A stretch of DNA of 64,000 nt. It comes from Bacteroidota bacterium. GTDB taxonomy: Bacteria; Bacteroidota; Bacteroidia; AKYH767-A; 2013-40CM-41-45. The stretch spans positions 62,001 through 126,000 of the forward strand of contig JADKKE010000005.1 in the NCBI GenBank assembly GCA_016720655.1, in the 5' to 3' direction. A program made the translations under genes and the position numbers. The notes under the pieces are model-generated. The model saw nothing but the letters and a program-made list of their open reading frames with translations. It was not told the DNA's origin and searched no databases. The stretch's first letter is position 1; each line of letters starts with the position of its first letter. Of this stretch, positions 11,201 to 20,307 are shown piece by piece.

Positions 11201-13235
11201 ACGAACGATTAACATCACTGTAAATCCGATACCTGCAACCGGACCAATCACAGGATCAATTTCGGTATGTGCGAACGATACGGCTGTTGCGTATGTTGTG
11301 ACTCCGACCGGAGGAAATTATACCTGGTCAATCACTGGAGGAACTATCGACAACGGACAAAACAGCGACAGCATTGTAGTGCATTGGGATTCTGCGGGTG
11401 TGGGTACGCTGAGTGTTGTGGATACAAATAGTTTCGGTTGTGCCGGACCTGTGCAGACTTTAAATGTTACGATCAATCCATTGCCGGATTCATCCAATGT
11501 AATCCAGGGCCCCACACCGGTTTGCGAAAACAGTTTGCAAACGTATTTTGTGAATGCAAATGCAGGGTCAAATTATTTTTTCTTTGCAAGTGGCGGGACT
11601 GTCGTGTCGCAGACAAATAACCTAGTAAGCATCCAATGGCTCAATGCCGGGCTTGGTCAGGTCACGATGTATGAAGTGAATGCAACAAATTGTTACGGTC
11701 CGGTGTTGAATTACGATGTAGTCATCAACCCTGTACCACAGCCTGCAGCGATTGACGGCATAGCTTCCGTTTGTGACAGTTCTACAGAAATCTATACTGT
11801 TCCGATGAATGTTGGTTCCACCTATAACTGGTCAGTAATTGGTGGTGCGATAACAACCATTTATCCAAACCAGGACAGTATCGAAGTGTATTGGACAGGC
11901 TCAGGTACATCGAATGTACAGGTTAGCGAGACGAATTCATTTGGTTGTACAAGCGATACAACAAATTACAGTGTCGCTGTGAATATTCGTCCGCAGGCAA
12001 TTGCTCAACCGGATTCAGCAACGATTTGTCAGGGCAATGCTTTTCAGATTTCCGGAAATGTCAACATCGGAACCATTCAGTGGCTAAGTTCAGGAACTGG
12101 AACATTCAGTGACACAAGTATTGCATCACCGATGTACACTCCAAGTGTACAGGATACCGGATATATTACATTGACCATGGTAGTATCAGGTCCTCCTTGT
12201 GAAAACGATACAGCCGATGTTGTACTCTATGTTTCGCAAGCTCCTGTTGTGACGGTGAGTGGCACTTTGAATACATTGTGTTACGGGCAAGTGGACACAA
12301 TTTCTGCAACGGGTGGTGGAACGTATTTGTGGATGCCGGGAGGTTTGACTGACTCAACTATAATTGTTCAGCCATTGGTTTCAACTCAATACACGATAGC
12401 TGTTACGAATAATTTCAATTGTACTACTACAGATACCCTGGATGTAACAGTCATTCCACCGGGAATTCCGAATGCCGGTCCGGATTTACTGGCCTGTCTT
12501 GGAGATAGTGTTTCGCTTTTAGGTTCACAGCAGAATGCAGGCGGTTTGCTCTGGACCACACTTGGGAATGGAAGCTTCTCCCCTGCGAATAACATTCCTT
12601 CTCCGTATTATTTACCCGGCTCAATGGATACCTCATCCGGATATGCACAAATCGTATTGACGACAACAGGAGCATGTCTCAACCTGAGTGACACCTTGTT
12701 GATCAGCATCTCTGGTTTGCCATCGGTGAATGTCGGTCCGGATACTGTAATTACATCCGGTCCGGGAACAGGAGTAAGTCTTCCTCTCAATCCTGTATTG
12801 ATCAACACACCAACAGTAATCTGGACAACTATTGGAATCGGAACTTTCAGTCCGAGTGATACATCGCTGAATCCAACCTACACACCGAGTGATGCTGATT
12901 TTGGAATGGACTCAATCCTGATCACAGTCACCAACACAGCAGGCTGTATAACAGTGAGCGATCAATTTAAAATTGAATTTGCTCCGTTCATTATTCCCAA
13001 TGTATTCACACCTTTCCCAAATTCACCGGGCTTCAATGATTATTTTGAAATCAAAAACCTCCCGGCAAACAGTATCCTGAAAATCTGGGACCGATGGGGC
13101 TTGATTGTTTTCTCTACAGATAATTACCGAAACGACTGGGATGCAGCACTGTTAAAATCGGATGTGTATTACTACTTGCTGATTCTTGAGGATACAAAAG
13201 AATACCACGGCTGGATTAAAGTTCTTAAAGAATAA
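8227..13235 (+). CDS. Giant secreted PKD/Ig-like repeat protein with gliding-motility C-terminal domain (frameshift near 8437)
   Basis: An N-terminal piece (8227 to about 8437) with a signal peptide and the segment NNSVWFTIEGIND joins a long frame (to 13235) that reads TATVTVSGIDNNPGLEMEIY. Adding one C (GACG to GACCG) fuses them into about 1,670 residues. The body is a string of PKD and Ig-like domains, with recurring NPKPLINAG, VTVNPKP and GCTSD phrases and many Cys and Thr residues. The last about 90 residues (IIPNVFTPFPNSPGFNDYF ... IWDRWGLIVF ... YYYLLILED) are a CHU_C/gliding-motility-associated C-terminal domain, the type B signal of the T9SS. It is likely a large surface adhesin or stalk protein. 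There is no catalytic motif. Confidence 0.8.
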
Positions 13236-13445
13236 TTCTCTTTTCGATTTTAGGAAAAACCAGCTGCGCTTTATTTGCTTCTACAAATTGATTTTAAAAG
13301 CACACGCTTCGACGGATATTCCGCTACCGTCGCGGCATCCGTTGTCCTTTCACTGTGTGATGTTTATCCACTTTAGGTACCTCAACGTCTCAGCTTGATT
13401 TCATTCTAATTTAAAGTTTTGAAAATCCTGCTGGGCCATAATTTA

Positions 13446-13713
13446 CCCCGCTGGAACAAGTCTTTAACGAAAGCCTGTGCGTGGGAGGACTTGGACCGCA
13501 ATAAAACCAAATACCTTAGAAATAAAATATTTGTTCCAAATCCAGATTAAAATAAAATGGAACCTTCAGCAAATCCAGATTGATTTTTAAATTTTTGACA
13601 AGTCCGCATGTGCATAGGCTTTGGTTAAAGAAATGGCCCAGCGGGTCTTTGGCTTCAAAACGGTCCAAGTCAGCTGGCGCACAGGCTTTCGTTAAAGACT
13701 TGTCCCAGCGGGG
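13446..13713. repeat. Imperfect inverted repeat of 35 bp with an internal third copy
   Basis: The left arm 13446-13480 (CCCCGCTGGAACAAG...) is the reverse complement of 13679-13713 at 34 of 35 positions. An 11-bp inner pair, CGGTCCAAGTC at 13661-13671 and its complement at 13488-13498, extends the symmetry. A third, degenerate copy in the right-arm orientation sits at 13612-13646 (29 of 35 identical). Between them CAAATCCAGATT occurs twice. The open frames seen here are by-products of the repeats. No transposase is present; it may be a non-autonomous element or a regulatory hairpin. Confidence 0.7.
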
Positions 13714-13744
13714 AAGTAAAATGCGCATCACTCTGCAATATAAC

Positions 13745-13797
13745 CCCGGGCGAAGCGATCCCGCACGAGCGGGAGAGCGAAGCACGGGTAGGGCGGT
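13745..13797. repeat. GC-rich REP-like hairpin flanked by GCGAAGC repeats
   Basis: CCCGCACGAGCGGG (13760-13773) can form a 5-bp GC stem with an ACGA loop and is bracketed by GCGAAGC on both sides. Composition is far more GC-rich than the surroundings. It resembles dispersed palindromic intergenic elements in form, but I cannot show other copies in this window. Confidence 0.45.
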
Positions 13798-13854
13798 GTT
13801 AAGATGAAAGAATCTGTCGTTCCAAATATTAAAAAAAATACATGCAGAATTTTT

Positions 13855-14829
13855 TCAGCTTTCCCTTTGCATCAATTGTTCCGCCCATTTCAGAAGCACT
13901 TCTTTGTGGCTTTCGTCGGCCTGGATTTTTTCGAAAGATTGCATTGCTGCGAAAAAATATTTTCCCATTTCCTCTTCGGCGGATTCGCGGATGTTGAGTG
14001 ATTCGTAAATTCCTTTTACAGCTTTTACTTTTTCTGAAGGTTTGTGTTTTTTATCGCTGAGCCAATTGTCTAATTCCGCTTTTTGTGTTTCATGGGCGGT
14101 GGCAAGAGCGGTGAGTAATAAAAATGTTTTTTTATTTGAGAGAATGTCGCCACCAACCTGTTTCCCGAATTTAGTTGAATCCGCATACACATCCAGAATA
14201 TCATCGTGCAACTGGAATGCGATACCAAGATTTTTCCCAAATTGATAAATCAATTCTGCATCTGCTTTTGAAGCTCCTGCCAGGATCGCTCCCAGTTGCA
14301 GTGAACAGGCAAGCAGTACAGCTGTTTTAAGACTGATCATGTGGATGTATTCCGGAATGCTCACATCATTGCGGGATTCAAAATTCATATCGAGCTGCTG
14401 GCCTTCGCATACTTCCACAGCTGTTTTGTGAAAGAGATTCATCACTTGCCGGAGGAATTTATCTTCCACCTGCATCATCAGTTCACAGGATTTCACAAAC
14501 ATGGTATCGCCGGAAAGAATTGCGATGTCTGAATTCCATTGAGTATGTACAGTCGGTTTCGCACGACGCAGCGGAGCCTTGTCCATGATGTCGTCGTGCA
14601 GCAGGGTAAAATTGTGGAACATTTCTATTCCCAATGCAGGATTGGTGATTGCAAATGGATGTCCGCCAAAAAGTTCATTTGCCATGAGCATGACAGCCGG
14701 CCTGAGTCTTTTGCCGCCTAGTGTGAGCATGTAAGTAATAGGGTCGTAAAGTTCCGGCGGTTGATTACTGAAGGATATTTTTTTTATTTCCTGTTCGATC
14801 AGTTCCTGGAAAAACTTCGGGCTATGCAT
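13855..14829 (-). CDS. Polyprenyl (farnesyl/geranylgeranyl-type) diphosphate synthase
   Basis: A 324-residue trans-isoprenyl diphosphate synthase, which condenses isopentenyl diphosphate with allylic diphosphates to make quinone, carotenoid or lipid-carrier precursors. Both Asp-rich motifs are intact: DDIMD (residues 79-83) and DDILD (209-213). The GGKRLRP segment (38-44) that binds the diphosphate and FQLHDDILD are also present. A Phe at the fifth position before the first motif is a feature often linked to shorter chain lengths, but the exact product cannot be read from sequence alone. The gene stands alone on the minus strand. A TAAGTTTA box lies a few bases upstream of the ATG and could be its -7 element. 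Length is normal for the family. Confidence 0.92.
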   Translation of the reverse strand: MHSPKFFQELIEQEIKKISFSNQPPELYDPITYMLTLGGKRLRPAVMLMANELFGGHPFAITNPALGIEMFHNFTLLHDDIMDKAPLRRAKPTVHTQWNSDIAILSGDTMFVKSCELMMQVEDKFLRQVMNLFHKTAVEVCEGQQLDMNFESRNDVSIPEYIHMISLKTAVLLACSLQLGAILAGASKADAELIYQFGKNLGIAFQLHDDILDVYADSTKFGKQVGGDILSNKKTFLLLTALATAHETQKAELDNWLSDKKHKPSEKVKAVKGIYESLNIRESAEEEMGKYFFAAMQSFEKIQADESHKEVLLKWAEQLMQRES

Positions 14830-14868
14830 GCTGTAAACTTACGGAATTATGATCAGCCCGAAAAGCAA

Positions 14869-14897
14869 ACAGGCCGTAGAGATGATCTACGGCCTGT
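14869..14897 (-). terminator. Intrinsic terminator after the epimerase gene
   Basis: Perfect 12-bp arms ACAGGCCGTAGA and TCTACGGCCTGT with a 5-nt loop. On the minus strand it is followed by TTGCTTTT, a modest T-tract, and sits 22 bp after the stop of the gene at 14919-15860. Confidence 0.8.
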
Positions 14898-14918
14898 GGT
14901 CTATTTTATCTGGTTAAA

Positions 14919-15860
14919 TCAGGATAGTACGAAGTGATTGTTTCGGATGATGATTTTCAACCCCTCTTCGAGTGACATGAAATCGCGTTTCAGCAATTCC
15001 TTCATTTGGGTGACATCCGGTTTACGTCGGCTCATATCCCCTTCTTTGAGTGAAGGCATGTGAACTATGCTCGAACGGGAATTGGTGACTTTGATAATTA
15101 TTTTTGCAAGCTCCAGAACGGTTACCTCCTGATCCGTTCCAATGTTCGCAACATCATTCACCATTAAGTTATTGTAAAACGCATTGCAAGTGGCGTCGAG
15201 GTGATCTTCGATATAGCAGAAGGTGCGGGTCTGACTGCCATCACCGTAAATAGTAATGTCTTTGTCTTTCAACGCAGCATTCAGGAATTTGGAAATAACG
15301 AAATCGGTGCTTTGTTTTGGGCCGTAGGTATTGAACAAACGGAAGATTGTAAAATCCAGATCGTACTCACGTTTGAAAGAACGCAGGTATGCTTCGCCTA
15401 CATTTTTTACGATCGCATAGGGCAATCGTGAATTGAGTGGAGTGGTATGTTCGTTCTGAGGATATTCAACCGGCTCTCCGTACACTTCAGATGAAGATGT
15501 ATAAAAGACGCGTTTTGTCCCTGTATTCTTAGCAAGATTGAGAATGTTATTGATTCCGTTGATGTCGTTCAAAACCATCACCGGATGTGCGAGTGTGCGT
15601 TTCACACCAACTACAGCAGCGTAGTGAAACACATAATCAAAACGCCAGGAGAGAAAAATGCTGCTGATGTCTTTCAAGTCATTCACATCCGCCTTGATGA
15701 ATTTCACATTCTGATGAATGGATTTCGGGACTTTGGAATGGGATCCGGTAAGCAGATTATCTACGATAACAATAAAATTATCAGGGTCGCGGGCCAGGCG
15801 TTCAGCGAGGCTGCTTCCAATAAAACCGGCACCACCTGTAATGAGTATTTTTCTTGTCAT
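14919..15860 (-). CDS. NAD-dependent epimerase/dehydratase (UDP-glucuronate decarboxylase-like)
   Basis: A 313-residue extended short-chain dehydrogenase/reductase that acts on a nucleotide sugar. The NAD-binding GGAGFIG is at residues 9-15; the active site is TSSSEVYG (121-128) with Tyr148 and Lys152 in the YxxxK pair. YGDGSQTRTFCYIEDH near the C-terminus is the sugar-nucleotide segment seen in UDP-glucuronate decarboxylases and dTDP-glucose 4,6-dehydratase relatives. Choice among epimerase, decarboxylase and dehydratase is not certain; decarboxylase is my preference. RfbA lies about 470 bp upstream on the same strand, so both probably feed surface polysaccharide synthesis. A strong terminator follows the gene. 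Confidence 0.82.
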   Translation of the reverse strand: MTRKILITGGAGFIGSSLAERLARDPDNFIVIVDNLLTGSHSKVPKSIHQNVKFIKADVNDLKDISSIFLSWRFDYVFHYAAVVGVKRTLAHPVMVLNDINGINNILNLAKNTGTKRVFYTSSSEVYGEPVEYPQNEHTTPLNSRLPYAIVKNVGEAYLRSFKREYDLDFTIFRLFNTYGPKQSTDFVISKFLNAALKDKDITIYGDGSQTRTFCYIEDHLDATCNAFYNNLMVNDVANIGTDQEVTVLELAKIIIKVTNSRSSIVHMPSLKEGDMSRRKPDVTQMKELLKRDFMSLEEGLKIIIRNNHFVLS

Positions 15861-16332
15861 AATCGCGCAGTTTTGGTTAAACAGAGTTTACAGGCTCAAA
15901 GATTGAAATATAATTCTGATGCAATTTAGGTTTTACATGAACAGCATTCAAGTGGGGGTGAATGAATTGTTTCTGTCCACGAAAAGGGGATTAATTTGTA
16001 AAAATCCCAACCGGTAAATTTATGTGGCTTATATTCAGTCGTTTACTGAACTCACTCCTTTGCATAAAAGACATGTTCATTAGACCTATCATAACAACTC
16101 AGAAAACCGGACAAATATTGTAGACTGAGCCAATCCGTTTTGCAAAATTGCCAGAAGAGCTTTGAAAGATCGAATCAGAATAGAAAAATGTAAAGAAATT
16201 GAGGAATCTGTGATGGATTAAAATCACACGGTTAAATGATGAGGGATTAATATCCGTCGAAGCATGTTCTTAATAAATAAGTAAGAAGAAGTCAAATCCG
16301 ATACAGCTCGAAAGTAAGTTGAGGAAAAATTC
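15861..16332. other. Non-coding gap between epimerase and rfbA
   Basis: An AT-rich 472-bp stretch with no convincing reading frame, repeat or hairpin. It should contain the promoter of the epimerase gene on the minus strand, but I could not pick out a clean TTTG/TAnnTTTG pair. Confidence 0.5.
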
Positions 16333-17199
16333 TTATGAATTTTCTATAAGTGCCAGTAAATACTTCCCATACCCACTCTTCACCAGTGGCTCCGCGATTT
16401 TCCGAAGTTGCTCTTTGTTGATGAACTTCATGTTGTAGGCGACTTCTTCGATGCAACCGATTTTTAATCCTTGTCGTTCTTCGATGACCTGCACAAATTG
16501 TCCGGCTTGCATGAGTGATGAAAAAGTTCCGGTATCGAGCCAGGCTGTTCCTTTGTCGAGGATGCCTACTTTCAATTTGCCCATTTCAAGATAAGCTTTG
16601 TTTACATCCGTGATTTCGTATTCACCACGGGCACTGGGCTTGAGATTTTTTGCAATCTGAACAACTGTATTGTCGTAGAAATAAAGTCCGGGTACCGCAA
16701 AATTTGATTTTGGCTTCAAGGGTTTTTCTTCGATGCTTATCGCGATGTTGTCTTTGTCGAATTCCACCACTCCATATCGCTCCGGATCACTCACGTGATA
16801 AGCAAACACCACTCCTCCACTCGGATTGCTGATGCTTTGCAACAATTGCTGCAAACCGGATCCATAGAAAATATTATCGCCGAGAATCAGCGCAACAGAA
16901 TCTTTTCCGATAAAGGATTCACCAATCACAAATGCCTGTGCGAGTCCGTTTGGTATTGCCTGCTCAGCAAAAGAAAACTTACAGCCAATCGCAGAACCAT
17001 CACCCAACAAACGTTTGAAATTGGGAAGATCCATGGGCGTGGAGATAATCAGGATCTCATTGATTCCTGCTGCCATCAACACCGACAATGGATAATAAAT
17101 CATCGGTTTGTCGTACACGGGCATCATTTGTTTACTCATTGCCAGTGTGAGTGGATGTAATCGTGTACCGGAGCCTCCGGCGAGAATGATGCCTTTCAT
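16333..17199 (-). CDS. rfbA: Glucose-1-phosphate thymidylyltransferase
   Basis: A 288-residue enzyme that joins dTTP and glucose-1-phosphate to make dTDP-glucose, the first step toward dTDP-rhamnose and related sugars. The nucleotidyltransferase signature GGSGTRLHPLT is at residues 8-18, QAIPNGLAQAF at 80-90 and the metal-binding LGDNIFYG at 106-113. RGEYEITDVN and the C-terminal segment of the family are present, and length is normal (about 290). The other rfb genes are not next to it; only the epimerase-like gene about 470 bp downstream is related in theme. The region directly upstream of the ATG is a heptamer repeat array (17210 onward), so its promoter lies within or beyond repeats. Confidence 0.93.
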   Translation of the reverse strand: MKGIILAGGSGTRLHPLTLAMSKQMMPVYDKPMIYYPLSVLMAAGINEILIISTPMDLPNFKRLLGDGSAIGCKFSFAEQAIPNGLAQAFVIGESFIGKDSVALILGDNIFYGSGLQQLLQSISNPSGGVVFAYHVSDPERYGVVEFDKDNIAISIEEKPLKPKSNFAVPGLYFYDNTVVQIAKNLKPSARGEYEITDVNKAYLEMGKLKVGILDKGTAWLDTGTFSSLMQAGQFVQVIEERQGLKIGCIEEVAYNMKFINKEQLRKIAEPLVKSGYGKYLLALIENS

Positions 17200-17209
17200 T
17201 TTGTTGGTG

Positions 17210-17560
17210 AAGAGTGAATGGTGAAGAGTAAAGAGTTTCGGGTTCAGAGTTCAGGGTTCCGGGTTCCGGCTTGGGTTGATTAAATATTTTTAGTCTATGA
17301 AATGATTTTGTGTTAATCGAGTTCAAAATATTTGGTTCAATGATTCGGGTTCAGGGTTCAGGGTTCAGGGTTCAGGGTTCAGGGTTTCGGGTTCCGGCTT
17401 GGGTTGATAACATATTTTTAGGCAATGAAATGATTTTGTGTTAATCGAGTTCAAAATATTTGGTTCAATGATTCGGGTTCATGGTTCAGAGTTCAGGGTT
17501 CAGGGTTTCGGGTTTCGGCTTGGGTTGATTAAAAAATTTTTGGCAATAAAATGAATTTGG
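17210..17560. repeat. GTTCAGG heptamer arrays embedded in a 128/121-bp tandem repeat
   Basis: A larger unit, anchored on CCGGCTTGGGTTGAT, begins at 17266, 17394 and 17515. It has a 76-bp near-identical part (containing TGTTAATCGAGTTCAAAATA) plus a stretch of 7-bp units of the GTTCAGG/GTTCCGG type. The heptamer part is 52 bp in the first copy and 45 bp in the second, so the 128- versus 121-bp spacings differ by exactly one heptamer. The third copy is cut short. No protein is encoded. Confidence 0.9.
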
Positions 17561-17589
17561 CGGGATAATTTTGTTTCAAGAGTAAAATT

Positions 17590-17751
17590 TCTGAACACAG
17601 AACCCTGATATCGGATAATTAAGACTAATTCACAAATTGCGACAGCCTTTCTAAACACAGAACACGGAACTCTGAACTCTGAACTCTGAACCCTGAACCC
17701 GAAACTCTGAACCAGGAACTCGAAACAACCTTGAACCTTGAACTTTAAACT
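17590..17751. repeat. Heptamer array in the opposite orientation
   Basis: Runs of CTCTGAA, CCCTGAA and CTTTAAA units, the reverse complement of the GTTCAGG family upstream. Together the two arrays form a large inverted structure around an AT-rich centre near 17560-17590. The array reaches into the stop codon of the MMPL gene at 17752. Confidence 0.85.
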
Positions 17752-20145
17752 TTAAACCTTAACCTCCTTCTGCACCTGCAAATCATCCAACTCCACATCT
17801 TCTTCTTCATCAAATACCTGGATGAGTGGTTCGCTGAGGAAGGCTTTGGTGATAATGCGTCTTTCGAGTGAGAGGAGTAAACATGGGAGGAAGATGAGGT
17901 TGCTCATCATTGCGATCAACAGGGTAACGGAAATCAACATTCCAAGCGCTGAAGTGCCGCCGAAACTGGAAGCTGTAAAAATAAAGAATCCGGAGAACAA
18001 GATCACAGCTGTGTAGATCATGCTTACTCCTGTTTCACGGATAACCGTTGAAACTGTACGCGAGATGCTTCCGCCAAACTTCCGCATTTCCTGCCGGTAC
18101 TTGGTGAGGAAATACATGGTCCCGTCACTGGCAATCCCGAATGCAATAGAGAAGATCAGAATCGTCGATGGCTTTAATGGAATACTGAAATACCCCATCA
18201 TTGCCGCGGTTATTAGCAATGGCGTCATACTTGGAATCAGTGCGATTACCACCATTCGGAAAGACATAAACATAAAAAACATCACTGTACCGATGAGAAG
18301 TATGGCAAGCAATACACTTTCCTTTAGGTTCAACAAGAGGTAATCGTTGTTCTTTAAAAAGATGATCGAATTTCCCGTTAATTTCACATCGTAATTTTCT
18401 GCAGGAAAAATACTGTCGACTCTCGGTTTGATTTCAGCAAGCAGAGTTTTCATCTTGATGGATCCGATGTCTGCTACCTGGAAACTAATCCTTGTAATTT
18501 GTTTGGTGCTGTCGATGATGGAACGGAACATCCGCTGATTATCCTTTGCACCTCCGGCATATCCTTTCAATCGGCCCAACTCTTCAACATTCGGAATAAT
18601 ATACCGTTTCGGGTCGTTGTCATTCAGACCCTGATAAGAAAACTTGATTCCTTCAGCAACAGAAACAGGTTCAGAGAATTCCTTGTAATTCGCCATTACC
18701 TTTTGAAGTCGGTTGATCTTGTACAAAGTCGAAAGATCAAGAGCACCGCCAGGTTTTCGTGTATCAATAGCCACTTCAAAAGGTAGCACGCCTCTGAAAT
18801 GTTTTTCAAAAAATTTAAGGTCCGTATAGATAACATCTTTTTTTGGCAAATCATCCACGACGAATCCCACCGTTGTAATTTTCGTCATCCCGTACAAACT
18901 GATCACGACGAGAACAATCACGATCGCATACACTCTTTTCCGGTACTGGTGAACCCACCTGTCAATGCGTTTAAGAAAACGATTAAGTGTTTTTCTGTCG
19001 AGATGTTTCACCTGCTTCGCCGAGGGTGGCGGGAGGAAGCTGAATACAATCGGAATAAAGATGAGGGAAATCAGAAAAGTGATCATCACATTCAATGAAG
19101 TGATAAGACCAAATTCAATCAATACGTCACTATGTGTAAACGCAAACACGAGGAATCCGAGAGCAGTCGTGACATTTGCAAAAAAAGTACTCACTCCTAT
19201 TCTGTAGATGGAACGAACCAGTGCTTTGATCTGGTTACCATGTTTTGCAAATTCCTGCTGGTATTTATTCAGCAGCAGAATGCAGTTTGGGATTCCGATT
19301 ACAATAATCAGAGGCGGGATGAGGCTGGTAAGAATTGTGATTTTATAGCCAAATAAAACAAGTGTCCCAAAAGACCAAATCACACCTAAAACGACGACGA
19401 TCATCGGAAAAAGAACCGCATAAAAACTTCTGAAGAAAATGAGAAGGATGAATGCTGTGATGAACAAAGCGAGCGCAACGAACATCTTCATTTCTCCCAA
19501 TATTTTTTCGGAAACAGCAGTACGGATATACGGCAATCCTGAAAAATGAAGATCGATAGTATTGTCGGCAGCAAACTTATCCGCAAGGCCTTTTACCTGA
19601 TGGACGATGTCAATCCGACTTTTGGTATTTAACTTTTTCTGGTCAAAAGTGATTGCCATCACTGTTGCTTTAGACTCCGGATTGAAAAGCAATCCTTCGT
19701 AAAAAGGAAGTTTCATGAGTTCTTCGCGCAAGCTATCCACTTCACTTTGTGATTCCGGACGAGTTTTTATGAGCGGAAGGAAATCGAGTTTGTGCAAACT
19801 GTCATTGCGCTCAACTTTGAAAGCGCGGGCGATCGACACCACTTCCTGAATTCCATCAATTGCTTTGATCTCATTCGTGAGATCATACCAACCGGCGAAA
19901 GTTTTCTGATCCCAGATCTTGTCGCTTTGAAAACCAATCACCATCACTGTACCGTCTTCTCCAAAAGTATCCTTGAATTTCAGGTACTGCGCGTAGGTAG
20001 AATCAGTGAGTGGAAGAATTTTTGCAGACTCATAACTCAGCTGCACTTTTGTGGCAAAAAATCCCATCAATAGTGTGAGAGCCAACAAAGTAATCAATGT
20101 TAGGTTACGGTAACGAAGTATAATCCTTGCAGCTGCTTCGATCAT
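17752..20145 (-). CDS. MMPL/RND-family exporter
   Basis: A 797-residue inner-membrane protein of the resistance-nodulation-division superfamily, MMPL/patched-like branch. The layout is standard: one membrane helix near the N-terminus, a soluble periplasmic domain (about residues 40-220), five to six helices (about 220-380, including the sterol-sensing-like stretch with PLIIVIGIPNCILLLNKY), a linker, a second periplasmic domain (about 420-600), and a second bundle of helices (about 610-770). Members export lipids, hopanoids or hydrophobic compounds using the proton gradient; the cargo here is unknown. There is no membrane-fusion or outer-membrane partner beside it, as is usual for this branch. 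The last codons, AAG GTT TAA, are themselves part of the heptamer repeat that follows, so the C-terminus may have been altered by the repeat. Confidence 0.85.
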   Translation of the reverse strand: MIEAAARIILRYRNLTLITLLALTLLMGFFATKVQLSYESAKILPLTDSTYAQYLKFKDTFGEDGTVMVIGFQSDKIWDQKTFAGWYDLTNEIKAIDGIQEVVSIARAFKVERNDSLHKLDFLPLIKTRPESQSEVDSLREELMKLPFYEGLLFNPESKATVMAITFDQKKLNTKSRIDIVHQVKGLADKFAADNTIDLHFSGLPYIRTAVSEKILGEMKMFVALALFITAFILLIFFRSFYAVLFPMIVVVLGVIWSFGTLVLFGYKITILTSLIPPLIIVIGIPNCILLLNKYQQEFAKHGNQIKALVRSIYRIGVSTFFANVTTALGFLVFAFTHSDVLIEFGLITSLNVMITFLISLIFIPIVFSFLPPPSAKQVKHLDRKTLNRFLKRIDRWVHQYRKRVYAIVIVLVVISLYGMTKITTVGFVVDDLPKKDVIYTDLKFFEKHFRGVLPFEVAIDTRKPGGALDLSTLYKINRLQKVMANYKEFSEPVSVAEGIKFSYQGLNDNDPKRYIIPNVEELGRLKGYAGGAKDNQRMFRSIIDSTKQITRISFQVADIGSIKMKTLLAEIKPRVDSIFPAENYDVKLTGNSIIFLKNNDYLLLNLKESVLLAILLIGTVMFFMFMSFRMVVIALIPSMTPLLITAAMMGYFSIPLKPSTILIFSIAFGIASDGTMYFLTKYRQEMRKFGGSISRTVSTVIRETGVSMIYTAVILFSGFFIFTASSFGGTSALGMLISVTLLIAMMSNLIFLPCLLLSLERRIITKAFLSEPLIQVFDEEEDVELDDLQVQKEVKV

Positions 20146-20307
20146 GGTTATAGGTCGGGTAAATGTAATATTTTCTGAATATCGGGGGAGAGAATCCGCG
20201 AATGTGTTATCAATAAATCGATGTTATTCAATGTCTGTTCCGGACACTGTAATTGAAGGAAATCTCCCTTCGATTGAGTGTGAACAGACGCATTCACCGG
20301 ATCAAAA

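Noticed and set aside
13516..13807. Two overlapping frames of 75-89 residues in the repeat block
   Set aside because: They are formed by the inverted and direct repeats and the GC-rich hairpin; no initiation context or protein-like pattern.
13236..13854. tRNA or small structured RNA in the repeat block
   Set aside because: No cloverleaf, T-loop (GGTTCRANNCC) or CCA end could be found; the hairpins are explained by the repeats.
17210..17751. Possible CRISPR array or telomere-like repeat
   Set aside because: The short unit is 7 bp and lacks unique spacers between constant repeats, and no cas genes are near. The likeness of TTCAGGG to telomere units is superficial: the arrays are internal and of several unrelated families.
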